The position numbers were made by a program, and so were the translations under genes. This document shows positions 25,929 through 38,100 of a DNA stretch of 64,000 nucleotides, piece by piece; the first letter of the stretch is position 1; each line of letters opens with the position of its first letter. The DNA is from Rhabditoides inermis (lineage: Eukaryota > Nematoda > Chromadorea > Rhabditida > Rhabditidae), in the NCBI GenBank assembly GCA_963966185.1, contig CAWZYM010000363.1, forward strand, positions 206,501 to 270,500. The letters are read 5' to 3'. Below the pieces are notes generated by a model, which ran no database searches, was not told the origin of the DNA, and worked only from the letters and a program-made list of their open reading frames with translations.

Positions 25929-28900
25929 TTTCTATCTCTCTCTTTCTCAATCTCTTTCTCTCTCCTCTTTATCTCCCCTCTCTATCACTTTTTCTTTCTC
26001 TCTCTCGTTCTCTCTCTCAGAGCATATTGTGTTTTATTCTCCGCTTGAACACTCTCTTTTTCTACCCTCACTGTTCTCTCTAGACACAGAAAGACAATCT
26101 TCAGATTTTGAGCTAATGAACCTTCGGTCATGAATAGCCGGACTGGGTGCGTTGAACTGAACTCAGCTAGCTTTCTTATACGGTTATTTTCCTGTGTTTC
26201 TGGTATTACTGTTCGAACTGACAAGCAAATGGCAACAGGTCACCCCCCACAACTCGCTATGTTATGATGGAATCTTGTAGGCATGCCCCATACCAAGCCC
26301 TAGCCAAAATTAAAAATCTCGGAGAGCACCGGAAGTGTCTTAATTAGTCACCGGAAGTTCTCGTGCATTTCTATGCGCGATAGGTCATTGCGCATGACAT
26401 CCCGAAATGAGAACAGCGAAACAACGATTCGGCGGCCTAGTGTCTAGTGAGCTAACTCATAATTAGTGGTGACCAAGGTTCGGTCCCCGTCGGTTCAAAA
26501 CGTTTTGCCGAATTTGAAACACAGAGAAAAAACACAAGTATGGGATCATATGAAAAAAAACTTTTTCAGAAGGTATTTGAATTATTTAAAGATTCTCGCG
26601 TGCTTCATTGGGAAGATTGATGACAGGATGACTAATTTTCCCGCTTCACAGTCGATTTATGCTCTGATAGTGCAAGTAAGAAGGGTTCGAATTTGGTTCG
26701 AATTTGTGGTTCGAATTTGGCAAAACGTTTTGCACCGACAGGGACCGTACCTTGGTCGTCACTAATTCAGAGTTAGTTCACTAGCCACTAGGCCGCCGAA
26801 CCGTTGTTTCGCTGTTCGCATTTCGGGTTGTCATGCGCAATGACCTATCATACGTAAACTTCTGGTGACTAATTAAGACACTTCTGGTGCTCTCCGAGAT
26901 TTTTAATTTCGGCTAGGGCTTGGTATGGGACATGCCTACAAGATTCCATCATAACATAGCAAGTTGTGGGGGGTGACCTGTTGCCATTTGCTTGTGAGGA
27001 GTTGCACAGAGAACAAAACAGCGTCATCCGGCCTGCTTTCTGCAATTCGCACGTTTTCTAACCGGCAAGTCGGTAAGAGAACATGCGCTCTCTCACTCTC
27101 ACACTCTCTCTCGCCGAGATCCTCGGTGATCCGGCGGTATTGTACGCGGCCAAGCACCGTGTTATGTACAGTACGCGTACAGTCAGGACTCAATACATTG
27201 CACGCTACTTGTACGCCAACTGTACGAAAAGAAATGTACAGTACACGTACTGTACATGAACATTACATCGCACACAATGATGCGAGTGCTCTGAAAACTG
27301 GAACAATGTTATTTTTTCTGTCATTTTTGTTGTTTCAATGTATATTGTTTTGGTATGATTTTTATTTTTTTGTTAGGATAATGGAAGACGACGCGGTGGT
27401 GGGACGATGCTCCTCCCTCGAAATTGTGGAAAGAAAAAGACTTAGATGAAGGTAGTTTCAACTAATTCTGAGTAAACATTAATTGAATGATTTGTTTGAG
27501 TATTCAACAGAAGCTATGAAATGAATGAAGTGGATGGAGAGTCAATGGATTGCCAGCCGATTGATTTCACATGCAATGCAGGTATGATTTGTGATTTTTC
27601 TTCTCGTATTATTAAAATTTAATTTTGAAGGCGGAAGAGGAGGATTCATCTCGCAGGGCGGAGGACCATCTCGCAGGGCGGAGGACCGGGTGGTCCGCTC
27701 GGAGGCGGCGGCGGCGGGGGACCTGGCGGTCCGCTCGGAGGCGGTGGCGACGGAGGACCGGGTGGTCCGCTCGGAGGCGGCGGCGGCGGGGGACCTGGCG
27801 GTCCGCTCGGAGGCGGCGGCGGCGGAGGACCGGGTGGTCCGCTCGGAGGCGGCGGCGGCGGAGGACCGGGTGGTCCGCTCGGAGGCGGCGGCGGCGGAAG
27901 ACCGGGTGGTCCGCAGGGAGGTAGAGGAGGTGTGTGATTTGTATGTTATGACCCACGAATGCATGTTTTCGTTCATTTACAGGCGCTGTTCCTCCTGCAT
28001 GGCTAGCAACCGTACCAGATGACTTGCTGGCACTCACTGTCTTGGATGAAATTGCCGGTCTCACTCCCTCCAAATTGAAGGAATTATATGATTTCGCGGC
28101 AAAGCGAGCTGTTGGTCCTCTCAAATACTCTTGGGAAGATCAAATGCGTGTACGATCCGGTCTCCTTGAGATGTCTCCAGTTCGACAAAACGTCTATTGT
28201 GGTGAATGCTTGAGTCGATTGTCGAACTCCACTTCTCGTTGTGAATCGCACACATGCCAAGAAAGGAGAACGACTTTTCAGTAAGTTCACTTTTCAAAGC
28301 GTATAAACATAATGATATGGTTGCAGGGCCACTAACCTGGATATAGGCAACGGCATGGCAGGAGCGTGAGTGATGGAGAACTTAATTGATTATCGATGAT
28401 TCATTTTTAGAGTTCACAAGCCGAGTCGCGCAGCTCCATATTCGGTGTACACCTTTGATTCTTCGAAATCTCTACAGCAGAAGTTGGAAAAGAACATTGA
28501 GGTAATGATACAACATTGTATCAATTACTTCTATAATCACTTTACAGAAGATAGTTCAATGGCACACGTTCTTCCATACACTCGCCGTCGGTGATACTCG
28601 GAGAGACGATATGCGGTACTACGAGAAGTACCGAAATGGTGTGTGTTTTTTTTCAATTTGATGTTTTGTGCAACTCAAAGAAAATAATCTCATATTTTGA
28701 ATATTTTTTTAACATATTTTGTGAACATATTTTGAATGGATTCCAGGCCATTATTTCACCTGACACGCCAGTCGAGCTGTTCACTTTCCGAGTGGACGGA
28801 AAAGATTGTGCGAATCATCTAAAGAACCTGCCGCAGGAGTTCGTGCTTCCAATCAGAGGTATGTGGTCTATTTCACTTCCTAACGCGTTGTTTTATATAT

Positions 28901-31863
28901 ATATATATATATGTATATGCCAGCATGTGAAACGTGGTTTGCCCTTTTTATTTCGCGCCTTTTAGTGAACCAGGAGGAGGAGCGCCATCGGGCGCGACTC
29001 CGATATTGACTTTATGCAAGCGCAATGCAAGTATAACGATTATATCGATTATTGATATCGAATATAATTATATCGATTGTTGTAGTTGGTATTTTTCAGA
29101 CTTCCTGGTCCAGCAGAGCGGTCTATCCCTAGACAACTGCAATCACAAGTTCTCCATGGAGAAAATCATCCAGGGCACGTTGTGAGTAATCAATTTGAAA
29201 CTTTTTAGATGTTAAGCAGGTTGAATAATGACGATTGAGTTGTTTTTATATATGAATCTTACGCCCTCTGTTCGCGAAAATGGCTGTCTCCTATGAGACC
29301 CTGGGACACCCAGTGATTGAGAGTCAAATGTTATATGTTTTACTGATGTAAGTTATTTGTTTCAGCCGCCGTCTCGGCCGTCGAGATACGGACGCCGGCA
29401 CTGCCAGCAAGCGACGAGCAGCGGAGATGGCAGCGGACGCTGATTCCAAGAAGTTCAAGTACAAGAACAAGAAGGGCGAGTAACTGTGAGTATTAGATGA
29501 TGTTAGAACTGCGTGTTCCACTCTGCCCACTATTTCTGTGAATTGTTTTGCCGTACTGAGCTACTCCCAAATTGTGCCTTTTTGTAACCCAATTTCAACT
29601 CTCAATGTTACTCTAAAGTCCCCATGTGAAACAGATCCCTATTCGTCTCTCGCTATATTTTGTCTCTCCATTCCGCGTCACCTCACTGCGCCATCATATA
29701 TCTCGTTATTATCTCCTTATGCCCAGTTTAATTCCCTTTCTCGCAAACGATTGCTTCGATAATATCACCATGTTTGTTCTGATGTTAGTTACAGTTATTG
29801 TCTAATAAATCTCTTTCGAAAAACGTTTTCTTTTGTTTTTGTTTGCTAAGGAAGTAAAGAATTATCACTGTTCACCCGGGGAGGAGGATAAGGGCGGAGT
29901 GGGGGGAGGGGGCATTTTCCGGTTTGAATGTAGTGTACATGTACAGCCGTCGTACAATACGCGCACAACAAACGAGCTGTACATACTGCTGGGGGTACAG
30001 TACAGATCAACTGTACGCGTACAGGTCGTTTTTCGGGCCGCGTACAATACCGCCGGATTACCGAGTCGTTCGATCAGATAACAGGCCGGCTGCCCAGTCA
30101 CTCGCCAGTGGACATGAGAGAGTGCGCAGAGAGTGTGCGCTCGCAAGAGACGCCAGAGACGGCGCGCGATCGATCCGACACGAGAGTGGGTGAGCGAAGG
30201 GCGGGGCATGCGCTCGGCCAATCAGTTTTCACCGGCAAGAGGCCGAGAGACCAATAAGCGCAGAGTGCAGTGGGCGGAGCTTACGTGATGCACACCGTCG
30301 TCGCCGCCGCCGCCGCCGCCGTCGTAAACACGTTTAGTGGCAAAGCGGGAGAGAGCGAGAGAGAGGCTGTTCTGGGCGCCGCAACCGATATTTATTCAAC
30401 AAATCATACTCATAGGTCTTACAAAATGATACCCTAACACATAACACACTCTAATGAAGTATATTGTATTATGATAGCCAAATAGCGTGTGGATTGGGAG
30501 TGGCGCGCTGCGCGCGCCACAGATCATAACAAACGGGCGGCGCTGGCGCGCCGCCCCTAATTGACAGGAGAACAGTCAGTGCTAAGCGCTCATTGAATAA
30601 GCAATAAATCAATACAATCCACTCACCGGAAGCACACCACCCCTAGCATTTTCTGGATAAGTTTCAGTAAAACACTAAATGCTTAACGATCACTAGTACA
30701 GCAATACCGGTACCATTTGCACTTCGGATCCGCATTAAAAAGAGAAAAAACCTTCTACACCAACTCGATAAACATTGACGGGAGCCACAGATAAAAATGA
30801 ATAATCAATAAATCGCTTCACCCACCGGAAGTACACCCCCCTCTTCGTATTCTCCAGTATGAAGTGAAGCCAACCACTACTCAAACTCTCAACACACAAA
30901 ATGAATAACAATACCAGCGCAATGCTTGGGAACGGCATAAGTAACTACCACAAATCACACTACGAAACGACCGACCTCTCGTCTCAAAGTGGATCACACC
31001 ACGCCACAAATGAATAATCAATAAATCAATCGACCCACCGGAAGCAGACCACTCCCTTCAGCTCGGCCCGCAGCACCTCCCTTCCCGTATGAATGCAGTC
31101 GAGTGCCCGCGGGTACTCGCCCTCTCCCAGCAGACGCTGCACAGTCGACTGCGCCTCCCGCAGACACGACATGTCCTGCAAGCAAGAGAGAAGTGAGGCA
31201 TTCACATATTGGGAGGTTTTAAGATGCTTTTTGTGCAAAACTTTACCCACCCCCACCTTTTCTGTCTAACTCTCTTCAGCGCCCGACTCTCTCTTAGGCA
31301 AAGTTTTGGGCGTGGGTAAAGTATGACCAAAGTTTGGGCTGAGTTTCAAAACGTGACCCACAGTACAACAACGAGAAACTTAGGGCAAAAATGAAAACTT
31401 TACTCTTCTTTGACCCATAACTTGGGTCATTTTTCATCTTATTGTTAGAACCTCCCATTAATTCTCTTGTGAGGTAGGAACACGTGTATATTTCCGACGT
31501 TCAATGTTTCACTCAACCTCAACGTTTCAGTCAACGTCGACTAGATTGAACGATACAAAGTGTCATGTAAGCTGCAAATGAAAGAAGATCGACTTCGTGA
31601 CTATCGACGATGGTCGATTACAATCCAAACGCAAATACCGCTTTAATTCCTTTCGTGAAACCTAATACTTCCCATTCGCGAGACGAGGAAAGCAAAATCA
31701 GTTCAGAATGTTGCCGAAATTCTATAAAACACTAAACTACATCATTGAAAACTGAATTTTCTTTAAAAAGTACTTGCGTAAACAAATGAACTTTGTCTTG
31801 TCCCAATGCAGCAAAAGCACATGCATAAAGCGTTTACAAATACTAACACAAACCTGCGCCTCT

Positions 31864-31915
<52 letters not shown>

Positions 31916-32256
31916 CTCTCTCTCTGTTTTCTCTCTCTAATATGGACGTATGGCGTTATTCATTTGTATTGTTATATTTCATCGGTTAATGTCCACTGTC
32001 CGTTATGCGCAGGTTTGTGTTAGTATTTGTAAACGCTTTATGCATGTGCTTTTGCTGCATTGGGACAAGACAAAGTTCATTTGTTTACGCAAGTACTTTT
32101 TAAAGAAAATATATGTCCTTTTGTTAAATTTCATAGAAATTTTGAATATGTGCTGAATTATGACTATTCATATGAATTTTATCAAAAACTACTCCTTCTC
32201 TTCGTCCCTTCTCTTCACTCCTTCTCTTCGTCCCTTCTCTCTCTTTCACTGTTCCT

Positions 32257-32289
<33 letters not shown>

Positions 32290-33699
32290 ACACTGTTCTC
32301 TCTCACTCTCTCACTCTCTCACTTTCTGCCCTTCTCTCAATGTCTCTTTATATTTTCTGCTTTTCTATCAACGTTTACAAATACTAACACAAACTCTCGG
32401 CCGTTCTCTCTCTTCTTACTCTCATGTAAGACAGATCACACGTTACGTTTCGGATCGCCGTTACGTTTCACAAAAACGTTTTTCCCCACATATTTTCTCA
32501 CTACGGTTCGGAGTCGCGCCTACTGCGCTCTTTCTCCTGGTTATAGTTGGCGAACCCAAAACAACGCGAACCCGGCGCGAATTAGACGCTGGCGGCGGCG
32601 GGGCGAACTACACTCAAAGTGCGAGTTGGAGAACACGGGCAGAAAACGCCGAGAGAGTACGCTTTCGGGAGAGAGTCAGCGTTACCGGACACGACTTCCA
32701 CCCACCCACCCACACGCTGGCCTCTCACCTCATGGGTGCGCGAGATCGCTCATAACTTCTTTCAGAGAAAAGATACAAAGATGCCATCAATTAGTGATCT
32801 GGCCTACGGAACCGTGCGAATCTAACTAACATGAATTGGATGAGTTCACATTCCTGCTAACATGATTTTTGGATATAGCTTCTTGAAAATTCTGGCGCGA
32901 GCCCTATCCTAAGCCAAAAGAGAGGGCGCTGCGCGCCCTCTCTAATTACCACTACACAAAAATAAACAAAGAACTTGAAAAGAAACCCAAACGACGAACC
33001 CAACTAATTACCCACATGCAGCTTGAGACGCCTCGAAAACCACAAGAAAAAAACTGTAGTCTCACTTTTTCACTTAGAGAAGGAAATGGTGTACCGTATG
33101 CACTTGTTGTATAGTCAGGATATAGCGATTCTGGATAAATTATTGATTGATATTGATTGAAAAGGAAATGAGCAAAAACAGAAAAAAAAACTACAACCCA
33201 CGTGGAGCTTGTTGAGCAGCTGCTGCTTCCTCTGGCGCTCCTCGTACAGGTCGAGGATGCGCCGGGTGCGGTCGCAGATCGAGGACGACACGGAGGAGAG
33301 GTGCGATCTGGAAGGGGGGGGGGGGGGGTGAGTGATGGAGAGAGAGAGGGAGAGAGAGAGAGAGAGGTGGAGAGAGAGAGATGGAGGGAGGGAGAGGTGA
33401 AAAGAGACAGAAAGAGAGATAGAGAGAGAGAGGTGGAGAGAGAGAGATGGAGGGAGGGAGAGGTGAAAAGAGACAGAAAGAGAGATAGAGAGAGAGAGGT
33501 GGAGAGAGAGAGAGGGGAGAGAGAGACAGAAAGAGAGAGACAGAAAGAGAGAGACAGAAAGAGAGTGAGAGAGCGAGGGGGAGGGAGATAGGGGGGTAGA
33601 GAGAGACAGAAAAAAAGAGAGACAGAAAGAAAGAGAGAGAGAGAGAGAGAGAGAGGAGGGTAGAGAGAGGAAGAAAGAAAGAGAGAGAGAGGGGGGTAG

Positions 33700-33776
<77 letters not shown>

Positions 33777-35102
33777 GAAAGGCCCTCGTCCGTCTCGCGC
33801 ACCCACCTCACTTGCCGCACCTGCCCCAGCGCCTCTGTCAGGTCCGCCCCCAGTGTGCCATAGCCGTGCACCAGACGCCAGAACGAGTCCGTCTTCGAGA
33901 CCTAAGCGAGAAAACAAATCAATCAATAATGCATAATTCTGCAACAATGAGGAAAAACTGTGAAAAGTGTGCTTCACTATTGTTTAAAAATGGCGAGAGC
34001 AAAACTCATGATAATTTTCGGATTGTCAGTGTCCCAAGTTCTTTTCGCCACACCTCACACTTCACCAACTATTCTAACCCGAGCCGATCCGCATCATCAC
34101 TCAAATGACACTCGTCCACTGGTCGTAGTTAGTCGGTCAGCCTACTGCGCAATAACGCGCCAGCATCGACAACGCCATTCACGTCAGACCACATTATACT
34201 GTAAAATTAATAACAAAATAAAAACCAGAGTATCAACGGACCAGCCTGGCCGCCAGCCGCGCGTCGACCACGTCGTGCATGCGCTCCAGCCGCGCCTGCA
34301 GCCACGCGTAGTCGCGGAATGAGCCGGCAGACGGCGGCTGCAAGGGTCGAAGTAGAAGTGGAAAGGCTTCCTCAACCCTCTCAACATTCTTCCTCACCTC
34401 TGATCAGGCAAACGCTAGCTGCAACTTAACACCCAATTCAACAGTTTCAACTCGCAGCTGCAGCTGTTCCATTGCTCGCTTTGTGTCTATGCCACATCCT
34501 CACGCTCCACCTTCTTCCTCCTCTTCCTCTCCGCCTCCGCCTTCTCTTTCAATCCAATCAATACCCAATGGATCTACATTTCACCCCAGTATCCTCTACG
34601 AATGCCTCACTGACCAATCCTATCCGCCCGTTCTACTCTTACAAGCACGAGGACCACCCTCTTCCTTCCCCCTCACCTTCTCCCTGTCCTTCCCCCCTTG
34701 CTCCTCCTCCTCCTAGAACCCCTCCACCAGCAGTGCATCCCTCTCCCTTCACTATCATTTCATTCCTCGGACACGATACTCCCCCCCCCCCCCCCCCGCT
34801 CACCTTCTCCCTCATTCTCTCCCCCTGCTCCTCGGGGAACCCGTCCACCAGCAGCGGATCCCTCTCGCCCTCCGGCGGCTCGGTGAAGATGGCCGAGAAG
34901 GTCGGGCCGTGCGAGGCGAGGAACGACGCGTCACAGAACACCTAGGGGGAAGAGCCGATCAGAATCGGAACACTTACTTTGAATCAAGACATGGCCATGT
35001 AAATGTAATCTACTGCGAGTTCCTGGATTAACAAAATGGCGCGCAATCTATATGGAAATAACTGTTAATTAATCAGAACCAGCGTCACGCAATATATATT
35101 AC

Positions 35103-35153
<51 letters not shown>

Positions 35154-38100
35154 TATATGGAATTATTTATTACTTGGAAATAAGATTTTGATAGATAAAT
35201 CAACAGGAGTGGCATTGACAAACGGCCTGGGACCGTGACAATGACGACGGATAGAAACATACATTGTGTGTAACACAAACGCACTAATACTTTATCACCC
35301 CATCGAGTTCCCATCCACATCGACCCTAGTGTGAAGTCATAAGTCATAACCATATCCATACACAACGTTTCTTAATTGCACACATATCTCATACCATGGA
35401 ACACGTACAGTAACACTCATTCACACACACATGTGGCATCATCAGCGCCACCCCAACTACTCACTCCCTCACTACTATCACATAAGGCGTGTTCCACAAA
35501 CGTACCAGATCTCTTCCTCTCTCACCTTCCCCACTTCTCCATTAAATTGATTGCTTCGGGATATTTTTAATGTGATTGTGATTTGTGGGACACAATTTTT
35601 TTCTCTAATAAACTCATTCATTCATAAGCTCCCGTACAACCGCACCTCACCTTCTTTCCCAATCACCAATCCTATGCTCTACCAACTCCTGCAGTCCTTC
35701 TCACCTGTGGCAGATCGTCTGCATCCCCTCCTCCTCCTCCTCCCGCCCCCGCCCCAGCCACTCCCATCGCGGTGCCCTTGCGCAGAGCAGCTTTCGCCGC
35801 CGCGTACTTCTTGTACGTCTGAAAACAGAGGTCGGCTAGTCGTTTCGGATGCAAAACCCCTTTTTTATGTGTTTTCCGCGAAGTGGAACCCTTTTCGGAA
35901 AGTTTGAAAATGTAACGACGATCCTAGGTCTATCTGAAAACAGTGAGGAATTGACAAGGCAGAGAGAGTAGTTCACAAATAAATGTGAGGTCATGTCGCT
36001 TGATTGTGCAAAAACAATTGTTGTATTATTGATGGCTTGATGTACCAAATTACACTTCTTATACGTCAACATGTGTATACCAATATTGTACCCTTTTTGT
36101 ACGTCTGCAAGTCTTTGATGCATGAAACACCTCGATACGTTTATTTTTACGTCTGAAATGAGAGAAAACGAGAGTTTATATATACATAATGCAAGTATGC
36201 ACGTCTGAAAACGATCAATACAGTAATCGTATCCATTACTTTTTGAAGAATAAAGTGTTATGGGAAGCATAAGTTTCACAGACAACTGATACACAGCACA
36301 GCGAACATATGGCAATTGACTTGTCTGGTGATTGTCGTATACTTCACATACCAGAAAAATACGAATCGAATCAAAAATACGCACTTCTTATACAAAACTA
36401 GTTATTCAATGCTACTGCACAACAAACCTACTCGCTTACAAGTTACATGATCCTCTCGCGCGTAATCTATCTCAATTCCCGGGCGGACACGCGTTTTACA
36501 CTGGTCACCACTTGATCTCACCGCGTATCTTCTCCCTCTCAAGAGACAACAACAACAATCCAAGCAGAAGTGATCCGGAGTATCCCCGTCTCTCCGCTAT
36601 CCGCAATCAACAATCAACAATCACTACGCACACACCCTCACTCTTCTCACTATCCACTGATACTACGAGCGGTTGGCCGCTGGCCTGCTGGCTGCAATCT
36701 GCAATGCGAAAGCACAAGCCATTTCCGCGACAAGAGTCTTTCGAGTCCGCCTCGTCCGATCAACGTCCTCTCATATGCTCCGCGCCAGCTTCCAGGTAGT
36801 TACCTTTTTATAATTTATAATATATGTTCTGAATAACTAGAAGAAGAAGAAAGTTGATACCCAGTGTCCTAAAGCCAAGCTTTGTGAATGTCATCTCGCC
36901 TCAAGTCCTCAACTACTTTTTTAACCCATTCTCTCCCTCTCTGATCGATCAACCTCTGCACATCTCACGCTTTCCATTGTCTAGACGCATGAATATTCAC
37001 TCCTCTTCTCAGTATTTTGTACATTATCGATGTGGCTAGACGTTCCATTACCCCAGTATGGAATCGACTTTCGCGACAGGCAAAGGCACAGGTCAGGAAA
37101 ACTCTCAATCAACACTTGAAAATTTCAATGCTCATGTATATAATCAAAACTGTAATGATTTGAGCTTGTCTACGACTATCAAACACAAAAACACCCCGCA
37201 TCTTTACGTTTCATCTCAAGATAATACATTTCAAAATATTGAGTCAAGACAATAGATGTCCGAGCTTCCGATTCCGATCATGACAAAGAAAATCTTTTAC
37301 AAAAACAAATCAGTGAGCCGACTTGAACCCCTTTCAGATCCAACTCGACAGCTGCCTCGTCGCACAACTCGATCGCCTCGCACCACTCCAACTCCCCGCC
37401 ATATCCTATTCGGCCGCGCGTCATCCCCACACGCACCACCTCCTTCTCCTCTCCGGGACACTACCTCTTCCAGGTAATGAGAGGTGCAACGACATCAATG
37501 ACGCGTTCGAGAGTGAGCAAAGAGATGAATGAGGATCAAACGGCGTCGACTCCTGTCATCTGACCGGTTGAGCCACCACCAACCCGGTGTCATCCTCAGA
37601 GATGAAGCTGGTGGCTAGTTTCAATAAAGAATAGTCAGAATCTGCGAGTGCGCCCTTGACCAGGCGCCTAGCAGCCGCCCCCCCCCCCCCCTCTCTCTCT
37701 CTTATAGTACCCTCTCCGCGGGACTCGCTCTCGCACACTTTCTGGCTGCGACTTCATCACAGACAGGCTTTACTGAAGAATTGACCAGAAACACAACATA
37801 CAACATGTCGACGACAGAGATAGAGAGAGAGAAAGAGAGAGAGAGAGAGAGCGAGATCATGCCAACCCATCACTATATCACTACCAGACCGATCGTCCCT
37901 CGTCGATCCGGGTGGAGCGGCCGCCCTCGCCGCCCCCGCAGCTCACGCGCTCATCGTCCGCGTCGGCGCGCTCGAGGCGGAGGTGACACCTTCCACTCCA
38001 CCTTCTCGTGGACGTTATAGCCTGCGCCAGAGCGATAGTTTTCGTTGCTACCTCGCTTGCAGTTCGAAACACGGTGCCATAACCGTCTGCCTCTCTTGTT

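Larger units (their letters stand above)
27122..30065 (+). mobile_element. Gene-carrying TIR element
   Basis: 30-bp ends at 27122-27151 and 30036-30065 are inverted copies with one mismatch (CTCGGTGATCCGGCGG...). Just inside, both ends hold clusters of GTAC palindromes such as TGTACGCGTACA. The interval holds one spliced gene and its poly(A) signal (29804-29809). Target duplications were not evident. Alternatively the ends could be paired regulatory palindromes, but their length and symmetry favour a mobile element. Confidence 0.6.

Noticed and set aside
27591..28124. Arg/Ala-rich and Arg/Pro-rich frames across the GC-rich repeat
   Set aside because: Only the Gly/Pro frame splices in phase into exon 27983; the others are shadows of an even-length repeat unit.
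33191..33977. 341-codon and 226-codon open frames on the minus strand
   Set aside because: They are made of the CT tract in a vps-54 intron joined to two real vps-54 exons (33901-33807 and 33307-33202).
36400..37750. Possible extra vps-54 exon around 37323-37480 (minus)
   Set aside because: Open, but without family similarity, and the phases of exons 38800-38669 and 35818-35705 already agree.
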